Shown here: positions 34,351 through 46,700 of the stretch, in pieces
Position numbering within the stretch: position 1 is the first letter of the stretch
How the letters are laid out: every line of letters begins with the position of its first letter
Origin: Branchiostoma lanceolatum
Lineage: Eukaryota > Chordata > Leptocardii > Amphioxiformes > Branchiostomatidae
DNA length: 64,000 nt
Reading direction: 5' to 3'
Assembly: GCF_035083965.1 (NCBI RefSeq)
Contig: NC_089728.1
Span: 17,671,955 to 17,735,954, forward strand
Made by a program: the position numbers and the translations under genes
The notes under the pieces: generated by a model
The model's input: only the letters and a program-made list of their open reading frames with translations
What the model was told of the DNA's origin: nothing
Database searches by the model: none

Positions 34351-35929
34351 CTACTCTATTGTGGGCTTTGAGGTCGCACCATCTGTTGGTCTCTTATCTA
34401 GGTCAGTAGCTATCTATAGCCACTTCTCCCCTTGCCCGGCCAGTTATGGTCATACCATTGAGCGATATAGAATGGGGGGAACTGGTTTAATAAAAAAAAC
34501 AAAGTTTCACGGAGATTTTGGGTCCTAAGACTCTTGTTAGAATCTCTTTTGCTAACCTACAACTGGACTCTAAGTGTGATTATTCATCAGAACGCCTCTT
34601 TGTTGCTACAACCAATTGGCTACGGCACTACGGTGAAATTTCCCGCCGCCATATTCGTTACCCAGAATCCTGCTATTCGGCAAACGACAAACGTTTGCGA
34701 GGAACACTTTTTTGTCTAAATGTTGTGTGTGATAGTGGACTGATGGCGATATTTTCCTCAAAGTTTGCTCTTAGCACAAGCAGAAACACATGGACATAGT
34801 AGTATTACCATTTCTACGGCATCCAGCTAACGCCCCGATGTATAATGTACAAATTTCCATGACGGTGGGGGTTGACTTTGAGTGACGTTCTACCGACTCA
34901 ACACACGGGTTGTTCCCGGAGGCCTGATGTGTGCGGTACGGCCGTTTTTTCGTGTATTTTTTTTTACTTGGACACGTCTATATTTATAGCACTCTCCTCA
35001 AGCCAAGGATGGAACGAATAGCTGCTGTATAAAATGTAATTAGTGGTAAGATATTCAAGACGAATCTTCTCTCCCGAATTAATGTTCACCCCTGTCCGAC
35101 AGCACCGTCATTGTGCGTGCGGCGGACGGTAGTTTCAAGTTGAAATATTATGGTGTCAGCACGATTAGAGACAAAATCTACCATATATATGATTAGTGCA
35201 AAGATAGTATATGATACTGACAGAATAATAGAAAAAAAGGATGGTTTATTGTTCTGCTAGATTGATTTCAGTCAACCATTATTGGAAAAATCCCGAATTT
35301 ATGTTACCCAACGTTACATTCCTGCAAAGTTATATTGATGAACATCGAAGCATAAGCCTTCTAATATGAAAAAAATGCAAACATTCCTGAGAGATCTAGA
35401 ATGTGTACAGTACAAATATTCTCACCTGTGAGGCACAAAATCGGACGACAATGTTAGAGATATCTTAATGATGATCCGCCACGGTATTACTTCTGCGTGA
35501 AATGAAGTCGAACCTGTCTGGTCGCTCTGGAGCTTATTGTGAGTCAAGGTTTCACCTCTGACATGGGAGTGGTAATTGTTGATTCGAAGCTTGCTGTTGA
35601 GTGAAGTAGACAGTGTAATGAGATTTTCGATATGGTGCAACTGATTGTTATTTTTGTGCATTGGGTAAACAAATACTAGAAATACTAGGAAAGATCACTC
35701 AAAAATTGTGTCTTAACAAAAGAGCGTAACGTTGCCGCAGGAGTTGCGTTTCAACATGTTTTTGGTTTAGTTTAAGTTTGCAGCCGAAGAAGTCATTTCT
35801 TTGGTTCGATAAGCAGGTTGTTCAACGGTAGGTCAAAGTGAAAAGCTACTTCTTCCCCGCAAACTTTACTTAAACCAAAGAAATGTTGATGTGCAACTCA
35901 TACGCACTTGAATATACGCACAAGTGTGA

Positions 35930-36215
35930 CAGGGCCCTCATAATTGAATTATTGTGTTTCAAATTTTTTACCTGATGATTATATTATATGACGTCAGTGT
36001 TCTAAAATTCAATCATCAGGTGAAAAATTTGAAACACTGACGTCATATAATTCAATTATCAGGCGAGAAGGCGTCAGCACGGCATAAGTTGCAAACTTTG
36101 GAAAATCCCAGAACTATGACGGACTTATGTGAAACAACTTGAAGTAAGAATTTGACTTTGGAATGTATTAAGCATAGCATAGAAGGATTTTCAATTTTTT
36201 GTGTAGCTTTCCTTT
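35930..36215. mobile_element. rearranged foldback MITE
   Basis: TTGTGTTTCAAATTTTTTAC and its complement (GTGAAAAATTTGAAACA) fold back around 36000. The right part (AAGGCGTCAGCACGGC ... ACTATGACGGACTTATG) matches the right halves of the elements at 39.2 and 40.2 kb. Confidence 0.6.
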
Positions 36216-36332
36216 AAGTCGTTACAAGAATCCGGGACATTTCAATAGTGGAAAGACAGACAAGGACGACGTGGCACTGCACTCAAGTTTTTCATAACTT
36301 ATTTCAACAATGCCACGTACACAGAAGAATAT

Positions 36333-36490
36333 ACCAATTTCTACATCTGGGTGGAGTGAGTTAAGTCGTGAAAAGTGTCTTTCCCAAGGGCACAACATCG
36401 GTAGCGTCTGGGGGATTCAAAACCGGGACCGCTTGGTTCTGGACCGAACACCCTGCCGTTACGCCAGATGAAAACGGTTCTGGGTTACTT
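36333..36490 (-). mobile_element. tRNA-derived SINE (minus)
   Basis: The complement carries a tRNA-like head ending in the B-box region (GGTCCCGGTTTTGAATCCCC) and a body with CCTTGGGAAAGACACTTTTC. It is related to the SINE at 24.8 kb. Confidence 0.55.
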
Positions 36491-38479
36491 AGACATGCAT
36501 CCCCTCTTCTCATAGTTTACATCTAGATCTCCATGGTGCGCAGAGCACGAATAATGTGGCTGGGCCCTGGGACATGTTGTAAGAATGCCAAGAGCACGCC
36601 TTCCGCGGATGGCATTAAACTGGGTACCACAGGGGAAAAGTAGTCTCTACCAGACTAACTACGCAGGCTATAGGTAGAATATATGCCAGGGTTTCACTTG
36701 CCTACTCGGACGAAATGTGATCTTCACCGTGGACTGACTCTACTGGCTAATTATTCCCTTTTCTGCCGAATTCTACGATCCATGCGCCCGTAGGAGGGCC
36801 TGGTGGAAGCTATAGCTATGGAAAAAGAAGGAGGGGACGGGTGGTAAACAAATCACATGGGAGAGAACTGTCATAAGAGACTTGGCGGAACTGGGCTTCA
36901 CTTGGGAAGGAGTGAGAAGGCAGGCTCTGGACAGAAGTGCGTGGAAAGCAGTGGTGGCCCGCATCGTCGACAGATGAAAGCAGCGGCAATGACAACATTA
37001 ATCCAAACATTAAACATATATGAAAAATCAAAGACACATTTCCCCCTTTCACTTTTTTATTCATAAAACCAACCTTCACAATAAGTGATTGACAGGTGAA
37101 ACTACCTATCAGGTACACGTCCAGGTAATTGTTTGTCAATCATCTTCAAGTCCAAAACTAGCACCTAAGGCCACACCAATTTTATTTGTTGATTCTCGTT
37201 TTCTTTTCAGAAAAAAAATTGGAGCGACTGCGAAAATTTTTTGTGTGTGCAAATACTCTTTGGTGAAGAAAAGGGTTTACATAACATAAAGAATAAGAGG
37301 ATTGTTAAAGTTTCAGCTTTGTATGGCTCATTTTATGCAATGAAGCCCTTTCTTAGTACTATAATTTCAGTAACAAAATTACCTTTTGCTATGTAATATA
37401 TGGATTGATATTGAGAAATAGTTTAAAAAAATGAAAAATCATAACTTATGATAAAATGCTGTTTAGGTATTTGCAGGCTTTTATAATCTATAATCAAATA
37501 TATTTGTCCAGTTGTAAAACTTAATAGCCACCAAAATAGATTATAGTAAAATCGTGAGTAAAAATTTATGAATAGGAATGGTGATCAAATCAAATTCTTA
37601 TTTTTAATGGGGAACACAGGAGATGCGTTTCTGAGAAGCAACCAAAAAAATTGGTGTGGCCTAAATACTACGATAAAAACAATCCTAGTATGTGCTATGC
37701 TACAGGTCTATACACAAGTTAGCAATATATTTATGACAACTAACTCATGTACTGATAATTATTGCTTTTGTTTAAAAGGCCATCAAATGTTTTCATGAGA
37801 ATCAGAATTGTACAAATTGTTTAAGTTGTACACATACTGTGTTTATTTGCTTGTTGCATTGTCTTTGCTTGATATCAGTTTGTACTTCGCATGCAAGTTC
37901 TCATATTCTAACTAATAGTTTTTTAACACGCCGCTTGAACTCTAACCTCCATTAACATTAATCCACCGGGTTACATAATTAATTCGCCACTTTGAAAAAC
38001 AGTGGGTTTGAGAGATCTCTAGTGCAGCACCCCCGGGTATGCACAGTTTAGATACTGTAATTCTTGTTTCTTTCACTGTAACTTTATGTTTACTATTTTC
38101 AAGGTTACCTCTGTACCGTGAACTTATCATCACCGTGAAAAACCTGTTGTAATCATTTATGATTCCTTCACACATCCGTTCTGTAACTCACTTGGCACCA
38201 CCGTGAAGTTAAAGTTCAGTGAAAATGTCAATTTTCCTTACACCGTGAAATTTTGCTACCGTGAAGATAAAGTGAATTACGGTATACATGAGTACATTAT
38301 ACTGGGGGACGTTGGGTTGGAGATCTGTTTGGACGTATCTTTTCAGGGTGGCGGAAATACGTACCCCGGTGGAATTATGTTAGTAGGCCAATACCCAATG
38401 TGCTCGAACCAATTGCACCAACACCACCGGACATGCTACTTTTGTCCTACTGTAGACATTCATTGGCCAACCTTTCAGT

Positions 38480-38693
38480 TACTGTAAATGCAGAAATGTT
38501 CGTGATGATTTTATGTTTGCAGGTTTTGCGGTGAACTCTTTACCATGAACTTAAAACCACCCTGAAAAGCCGTTCCATTGTGTGACTGTAGCGCTACTAT
38601 TGTTTCAAACGCGAATTCAATACCACCGCGAACACTTCATTTTCTCCCTACCGCGAAATTAAAAACCCAGCGAACATTTCTACATTTACAGTA
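38480..38693. mobile_element. TACTGTAAATGC MITE (copy 3)
   Basis: TACTGTAAATGCAGAAATGTT on the left (first 20 bases diagnostic) and ACATTTACAGTA on the right. A more diverged relative with CACCGTGAA blocks lies just upstream, about 38050-38290. Confidence 0.7.
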
Positions 38694-39184
38694 CACATGT
38701 ACTTCCCAAGGCCCTCCTTCTATTTGTTTCATGTTTGGGACAACTTTCTTGACATTAGATAGAGCAGTGGCAGGAAAGTTGTTCTAAGAAAGTAGGAAGA
38801 AAGAAGTAGTCCATTAAGAAAGGTAGCCGAGGAGATATAAAATATTTGCCAGGTAAAAAATTATTTAGCTTGCGTGCTTTCCACCAGTTGAAGCTTAACC
38901 CAGCTCTCTAGAGTTTCTAGTGATACTACAATTTAGCTAGGTAGTGCAATAATCTACAATGCTAGCTCTTTTGTGGATTATACAACAACACTAAAAAGTC
39001 TACATCAGTTGATGCACAACTTATAGTCTCTATCTTAAGGGTATAATTCACCTTGATATATTTTGTATCTCTTATATAATATTGTAATGGACAGCTTTTC
39101 TCCTTTTAGACTGTATTGCCGCATGAATTCTCAAGGAAAAGAGCCCAGACAGGACTACATGTACTACTGGACTTCAGTGCTTAA

Positions 39185-39760
39185 AGGGAGGCTAAACTTA
39201 AAATTGAAAAGTCTACTATACTTTACTAAATATAACCTTAAGTCAAGTCCTCACTTGTTTTACATAAGTCCGCCATAGTTCAGGGTTCCCCTGTCATTTG
39301 TAACTTGGGCTGTTCTGACGGCTACTTGCCTTAGATGATTGAATTAATCAATTGTAAGGTCACAATATGTGACGTCAGGTCTCAGCATTTCCCATTCAGG
39401 ATGAACAAGGATTTTGGATCTGGGTTTCATGAGGACGGATTTGGAGGAATTTGCCGAATTCAAAGCTCACTATCTCCTTGATTCCCTCGAATTCGTCGGA
39501 AAATTCCTCTAAATCCATCCTCAGGAAAGTCAGTTCAAAAAGCCCCATTCCCTTTGGTTTGGAAATGCTGAGACCTGACATCACATATTGTGACCTTATC
39601 CTTACAGTTGATTAATTCAATCATCAGGCGAGTAGCCGTCAGAACAGCCCAAGTTACAAATGACGGGAGAACCCTGAACTATCAATGACTTATGAGGACT
39701 TGACTTTGGGCTATATTTAGCAAAGTATAGTAGACTTTTTAATTCTAAGTTTAGCCTCCC
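39185..39760. mobile_element. long-TIR foldback MITE, about 575 bp
   Basis: GGGAGGCTAAACTTAAAATT on the left pairs with AATTCTAAGTTTAGCCTCCC on the right, and complementarity continues inward (TGACGGCTACTTGCC with GGCGAGTAGCCGTCA). The whole element is essentially one imperfect palindrome. Confidence 0.85.
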
Positions 39761-40200
39761 TATAACAATGTTGTTCAATGTCAGGTATCAACTGTGTATC
39801 AATCGATCTTAAAAGAGATCTTGCCGAGCAAGATGCTGATAGTATCTGTGCATGCCAAGTAGAATGGGAAAAAAAAAGAGTACTTTGACTAAAAGATCCT
39901 TAGCTTGAAATAAATACATGTATTTGTATTACTGTGCGTGTTTCTTACCAAGAGTTTGAAGAAATCGTAAACAAGCAAGAACTATTGTTAAACTAAACCA
40001 AACTCGCTAACAAAGCACCAAAGTTTTGGAACTCAATAAATATGGTCATGCTGCTATTTACAATCCAAAAATACACAAAAAGAAAGACTGTTTCCCAAAG
40101 ACATACACAAGGGCATGAAGTACCAGTGCATAGGGTTCCTTTACAGCAACATAATAAGTGACACCATAACTAACTAATACTGTTTTCTCATCCCATCTTG

Positions 40201-40625
40201 AAAGGAAGGCTAAACTTAAAATTGACAAGCCCACTACACTCTGCTAAATATATCCAAAAGTCCAGTTCTCACATGTTTTACAAAAGTCCATTGTAGTTCA
40301 GAGCTCTCTCGTCATTTGCAAATTGTGCCGTACTGACGGCTACTCGTCTGATGATTGAATTTATCAATTGTTAGGTCACAATAGGTGACGTCAGGTTCCG
40401 GCCCTTCCCAACCAGAATGAATTGGGTTTTTCGATCTGGCACCTATTGTGACCTTAAAATTGATTAATTCAAGCATCAGGCAAGTAGCCGTCAGCACGGG
40501 GCAAGTTACAAATTGAGGGAGAGCCCTGAACTATGACGGACTTATGTAAAACAAGTGAGGACTTGACTTAAGGGTACATTTACCAAATTACTGTAGAATT
40601 TTCAATTTTAAGTTTAGCCTCCCTT
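40201..40625. mobile_element. long-TIR foldback MITE, about 425 bp
   Basis: A second member of the 39.2-kb family: AAAGGAAGGCTAAACTTAAA ... AGTTTAGCCTCCCTTT, with the same internal TGACGGCTACTCG block and a shorter centre. It ends 153 bp from the CUEDC2 stop codon. Confidence 0.85.
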
Positions 40626-40778
40626 TAAACACTGCTGTTTGGCCATATATGGATTAGACTATATCTTCAGCTCCATTACACTAAAACAAGGACAGCATCC
40701 TAGCCTTCTTTCACCAAGTTTTGATAGATTGTTACAATAATAAGAACACCATCTTTTCGGTTCATGAAATAGCCTACA

Positions 40779-43700
40779 TCAGTGAAAGCGGTATTTCCTC
40801 GCGGGTTTTAGGTTGACGTATGTCTTCTTCATGTCCTCGGTCTCGGATGACTTGACCTCCGTGTAGCGCTCCCCCTTCTTGCTGACCACTTGGCTGTCTA
40901 AGTAGCGTACAAGCTTCTTGGGCTCCTGAGGAAAAATCAGAAGACAAGCCAAGTAGCAGTTACTCAAGCAACAGGATATGCTTTTGGAAACAGTCAGAAG
41001 TTTCAAGTAGCATCCACTACTTTTCGTCAGTGACTCTGAGCAAGATTTGTCGAACAGCAGGTTTTTAAACATGAACTATGAATTGAAATGCAAATAAAGT
41101 GAAGACAATTCTAGATAGTCTAATAGGAAAAAGAAAATAGACAAAGTCAAGATAAGGTTAAAGGCACCCAGAGCATCTCATGAGGCTTAAAAACTGGAAT
41201 TATTCTAGTTGCTGTAATCTTAATGAAATTGGCATTTAATGCCACTGTTTACCACATTTGCGTGCAGATTTCTTATCAAAAGTGCTCAAAAAAGGCACAA
41301 AAATAAGCTACATGGTGATCTTTTAGTTTCACGCGCCTAGTGTAAATAGACTGATACCATAGCCCCGACCACCACACCGTCAAAACGTAGAAATGCAAAC
41401 TTAAAACATAGAAATGCAAATATTTGACGGACATGCAGTCACTCTCTCATTGGTTGAACCGCTAATTGTGTTGGACAGTCAGGATCAGTCTATTAGGGCT
41501 TGGATTTTTTATCAGTTCTCACTACGCAACGACATCATATCTTTGATCCTTTCATGTCGATATGTAATCATGGTATAGTGTTATTGAAACTTACTATGTG
41601 TAGGAATGACTAGAAATTGAGTTTTTTTATTCAAGTTTTAAGCCTCATAAAATTCTCTTGTTTCCTTTAATGTAAAAGACACAATAGCTCCAGTTGTTTT
41701 AGTACAGGAGCTAAAGCTGGTTCGCGGGTAAGGCTGGGGCCCAAGTGCCAGACAGTTTGATCCGCAGCTCTCCTTTCCTGTTGAGGGTTGGATTGTACAT
41801 CCTCTCATATATTGCCTCCCTAACTCCACGTTCAAACCAGCGGGGTTCGCGGCCTAGGATATCGGTGGTTAAACGGGTTTTGAGATTAAAAGAGTGTCCT
41901 AGGCCTGGTTGTCTTTTCCTCAGTGCAACAACAGTGACAACTAGATATCGAACCCGGAAATTCCTCTGCAGTACCATAGCAAGCCACTAGGGGTCCCAAA
42001 ATCTAATCATTTAGAGGTGTCAAGACTACCTACCCACATACCAAGTATGAAGACCATCCAGGCATTCTCGAGTTATGCTGTTTCCAAAAGACTAACACAC
42101 ACACGAACGCTGTGCAAAACATAACCTTCTCGCCAAAGGTAACAACACAACCTTCAGACTGTTTCTTTATGTCATACAGAACCCTTATTTTATCAAACTG
42201 ACAAACCAATATTCTTAACTATGTGGCAGGTTTTTGGTTATGCAAAATCAGAGATGATCAAACAAACTAATAAAACCATTCTGCAAATAAAAAAAGATCT
42301 GGGTACTCACCGATTTGGGCGCTATTGGTCGATGTTCTCTTGTGTCATCATCAACATCTACATACGAATATCTAAGGAAAAAAATACCCCATCATTAGCA
42401 AATACAAACTTTATTGCAAATAAATGCCTGAGGGCTAACAACACATATAACAGTGATAAATATAATGGTATCAAGGGCTACATCTAATATTATGATACAT
42501 TCTAAAATGTACATTCTAGTAGACATCAAACAAGTTTCAACATAGAACACCACCACTGATGTAGAAGTTCTACAGACATAATTCAACTGCTCCAAATGGC
42601 TTCAATAAGAAAAAGAATAGGGTTAAAGAAGAAAAAAATAAAAATTTAATGTGAAAATTACAGAAGGAATCCATACAATATCTATTTATAGAATAGAGGG
42701 GCTGATTGCACAGGATTGAACCATGAGTAACTGTTGTCTCTCACTTTGCTATGATGTCCTTCTTAAGGTGTCCATCGTCTTTACTTCTGAGTGCCTGTCT
42801 CTTTTTCCCTGGTTGGTACGCCTGCAGAAAATCAGTTCATGTGAAACACAGTCAGAATTACCATCAAAATGCTCTGCGACAGAAAAGCAACAAATGACTA
42901 GTACTACATTAAAAGAAAGTATCTGTTAAACTAATATCAATATTGGCACACTTGTTGGCTTAAGATCACTTCCAACTGTCACTACCCTGCCACAGTACTG
43001 CAGACAAATTGTGACAGTTGGAAGCCAACTAAAGCTAACAAGACTGGATTCCAGACTTAAGTCCTCCCCACACCCCTCCTCCATAGCATACATAGTCCAG
43101 TAGTTAGCTGCCATGCCTCTAAAACTAGCAGCTGTGAGTTTGATTCTGGTTTTGTATCGCTCACCTGACATGCACGCTACCGGAAAGGGTCGCAGTCCTC
43201 AGAACAGGACATTAAGACATGGTCCACTGTTTATTGTGCTTGTCGAAAAGAGCTAGGGAAATTTCCCCGGTACAATGAATTTGTAAATACTGTCTTCTCT
43301 GTAGAAGAAGAATAGCTCTTCAGTGAGCTATTAAAACTGTGACAGGCACTTTTTCCATACCTGCATACACTCCCCGGACTGTTGTCTCTCCATGACCAGC
43401 TGAACCGCGTGCTCCATGTCACCGTTAGCGACCCTATAACCCCCCCCACCCCTCCTCCGTACCTGCATACACTCCCCGGACTGTTGTCTCTCCATCACCA
43501 GCTGTACCGCGTGCTCCATGTCACCGTTAGCGAACCTATCCCCACCCCCCACCCCTCCTCCGTACCTGCATACACTCCCCGGACTGTTGTCTCTCCATCA
43601 CCAGCTGTACCGCGTGCTCCATGTCACCGTTAGCGACCCTATCCCCTCCCCACCCCCCACCCCTCCTCCGTACCTGCATACACTCCCCGGACTGTTGTCT

Positions 43701-46700
43701 CTCCATGACCAGCTGAACCGCGTGCTCCATGTCACCGTTAGCGACCCTATCCCCCCCACCCCTCCTCCGTACCTGCATACACTCCCCGGACTGTTGTCTC
43801 TCCATCACCAGCTGAACCGCGTGCTCCATGTCACCATTAGCGACCCTATCCCCACCCCCACCCCTCCTCCGTACCTGCATACACTCCCCGGACTGTTGTC
43901 TCTCCATCACCAGCTGTACCACGTGCTCCATGTCACCGTTAGCGACCCTATCCCCACCCCCCCTCCTCCTCCGTACCTGCATACACTCCCCGGACTGTTG
44001 TCTCTCCATCACCAGCTGAACCGCGTGCTCCATGTCACCATTAGCGACCCTATCCCCACCCCCACCCCTCCTCCGTACCTGCATACACTCCCCGGACTGT
44101 TGTCTCTCCATCACCAGCTGAACCGCGTGCTCCATGTCACCGTTAGCGACCCTATCCCCACCCCCCCTCCTCCTCCGTACCTGCATACACTCCCCGGACT
44201 GTTGTCTCTCCATCACCAGCTGTACCACGTGCTCCATGTCACCGTTAGCGACCCTATCCCCACCCCCCCTCCTCCTCCGTACCTGCATACACTCCCCGGA
44301 CTGTTGTCTCTCCATCACCAGCTGAACCGCGTGCTCCATGTCACCATTAGCGACCCTATCCCCCCCCCCTCCCCTCCGTACCTGCATACACTCCCCGGAC
44401 TGTTGTCTCTCCATCACCATCTGTACGGCGTGCTCCATGTCACCATTAGCGACCCTATCCCCACCCCCCCCTCCTCCGTACCTGCATACACTCCCCGGAC
44501 TGTTGTCTCTCCATCACTAGCTGTACGGCGTGCTCCATGTCACCATTAGCGACCCTATCCCCCCCTCCCCCCTCCCCTCCTCCGTACCTGCATACACTCC
44601 CCGGACTGTTGTCTCTCCATCACCATCTGTACGGCGTGCTCCATGTCACCATTAGCGACCCTATCCCCCCCTCCCCCCTCCTCCGTACCTGCATACACTC
44701 CCCGGACTGTTGTCTCTCCATCACCAGCTGAACCGCATGCTCCATGTCACCGTTAGCGACCCTATCCCCCCACCCCTCCTCCGTACCTGCATACACTCCC
44801 CGGACTGTTGTCTCTCCATCACCAGCTGAACCGCGTGCTCCATGTCACCATTAGCGACCCTATCCCCACCCCCCCCTCCTCCTCCGTACCTGCATACACT
44901 CCCTGGACTGTTGTCTCTCCATCACCAGCTGAACCGCGTGCTCCATGTCACCGTTAGCGACCCTATCCCCACCCCCCCCTCCTCCGTACCTGCATACACT
45001 CCCCGGACTGTTGTCTCTCCATCACCAGCTGTACCGCGTGCTCCATGTCACCTTTAGCGACCCTATCCCCCCCCCCCTCCTCCGTACCTGCATACACTCC
45101 CCGGACTGTTGTCTCTCCATCACCAGCTGTACCGCGTGCTCCATGTCACCGTTAGCGACCCTATCCCCCCCCCCCTCCTCCGTACCTGCATACACTCCCC
45201 GGACTGTTGTCTCTCCATCACCAGCTGTACCGCGTGCTCCATGTCACCGTTAGCGACCCTATCCCCACCCCCCCTCCTCCGTACCTGCATACACTCCCCG
45301 GACTGTTGTCTCTCCATCACCAGCTGAACCGCATGCTCCATGTCACCGTTAGCGACCCTATCCCCACCCCCCCCTCCTCCGTACCTGCATACACTCCCCG
45401 GACTGTTGTCTCTCCATTACCATCTGTACGGCATGCTCCATGTCACCATTAGCGACCCTATCCCCACCCCCCCCTCCTCCGTACCTGCATACACTCCCCG
45501 GACTGTTGTCTCTCCATCACCAGCTGAACCGCGTGCTCCATGTCACCGTTAGCGACCCTATCCCCCCACCCCTCCTCCGTACCTGCATACACTCCCCGGA
45601 CTGTTGTCTTTCCATCACCAGCTGAACCGCGTGCTCCATGTCACCATTAGCGACCCTATCCCCCCCCCCCTCCCCTCCGTACCTGCATACACTCCCCGGA
45701 CTGTTGTCTCTCCATCACCAGCTGTACGGCGTGCTCCATGTCACCGTTAGCGACCCTATCCCCACCCCCCCTCCCCTCCGTACCTGCATACACTCCCCGG
45801 ACTGTTGTCTCTCCATCACCAGCTGAACCGCGTGCTCCATGTCACCGTTAGCGACCCTATCCCCCCACCCCTCCTCCGTACCTGCATACACTCCCCGGAC
45901 TGTTGTCTCTCCATCACCAGCTGAACCGCGTGCTCCATGTCACCGTTAGCGACCCTATCCCCCCACCCCTCCTCCGTACCTGCATACACTCCCCGGACTG
46001 TTGTCTTTCCATCACCAGCTGAACCGCGTGCTCCATGTCACCATTAGCGACCCTATCCCCCCCCCCCTCCCCTCCGTACCTGCATACACTCCCCGGACTG
46101 TTGTCTCTCCATCACCAGCTGTACGGCGTGCTCCATGTCGCCGTTAGCGACCCTATCCCCACCCCCCCCTCCCCTCCTCCGTACCTGCATACACTCGCCG
46201 GACTGTTGTCTCTCCATCACCAGCTGTACGGCGTGCTCCATGTCACCGTTAGCGACCCTATCCCCCCCCCCTCCCCTCCGTACCTGCATACACTCCCCGG
46301 ACTGTTGTCTCTCCATCACCAGCTGAACCGCGTACTCCATGTCACCGTTAGCGACCCTATCCCCACCCCCCTCCCCTCCGTACCTGCATACACTCCCCGG
46401 ACTGTTGTCTCTCCATCACCAGCTGTACGGCGTGCTCCATGTCACCGTTAGCGACCCTATCCCCACCCCTCCCCCCCTCCTCCGTACCTGCATACACTCC
46501 CCGGACTGTTGTCTCTCCATCACCAGCTGTACGGCGTGCTCCATGTCACCGTTAGCGACCCTATCCCCCCCCCCTCCCCTCCGTACCTGCATACACTCCC
46601 CGGACTGTTGTCTCTCCATCACCAGCTGAACCGCGTACTCCATGTCACCGTTAGCGACCCTATCCCCACCCCCCTCCCCTCCGTACCTGCATACACTCCC

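Larger units (their letters stand above)
31487..40778. other. gene-free interval rich in repeats
   Basis: I find no ORF with recognisable protein motifs and no consistent splice-linked exon series on either strand. ORFs of 60-125 codons (for example 32075-32449, 34518-34799, 35422-35661) show no family signature. The recognisable content is the MITEs, SINE and GGGCCCCCT repeats listed separately. Around 34600-34660 a CCAATTGG box and a GGCGGGAAATTTC-type E2F site (minus strand) resemble a promoter without an evident gene. Confidence 0.5.

Noticed and set aside
34534..34719. THAP-like zinc finger hinted by a CEEHF motif
   Set aside because: Only one isolated motif; the upstream C-x-C and AVPTF-type residues are missing.
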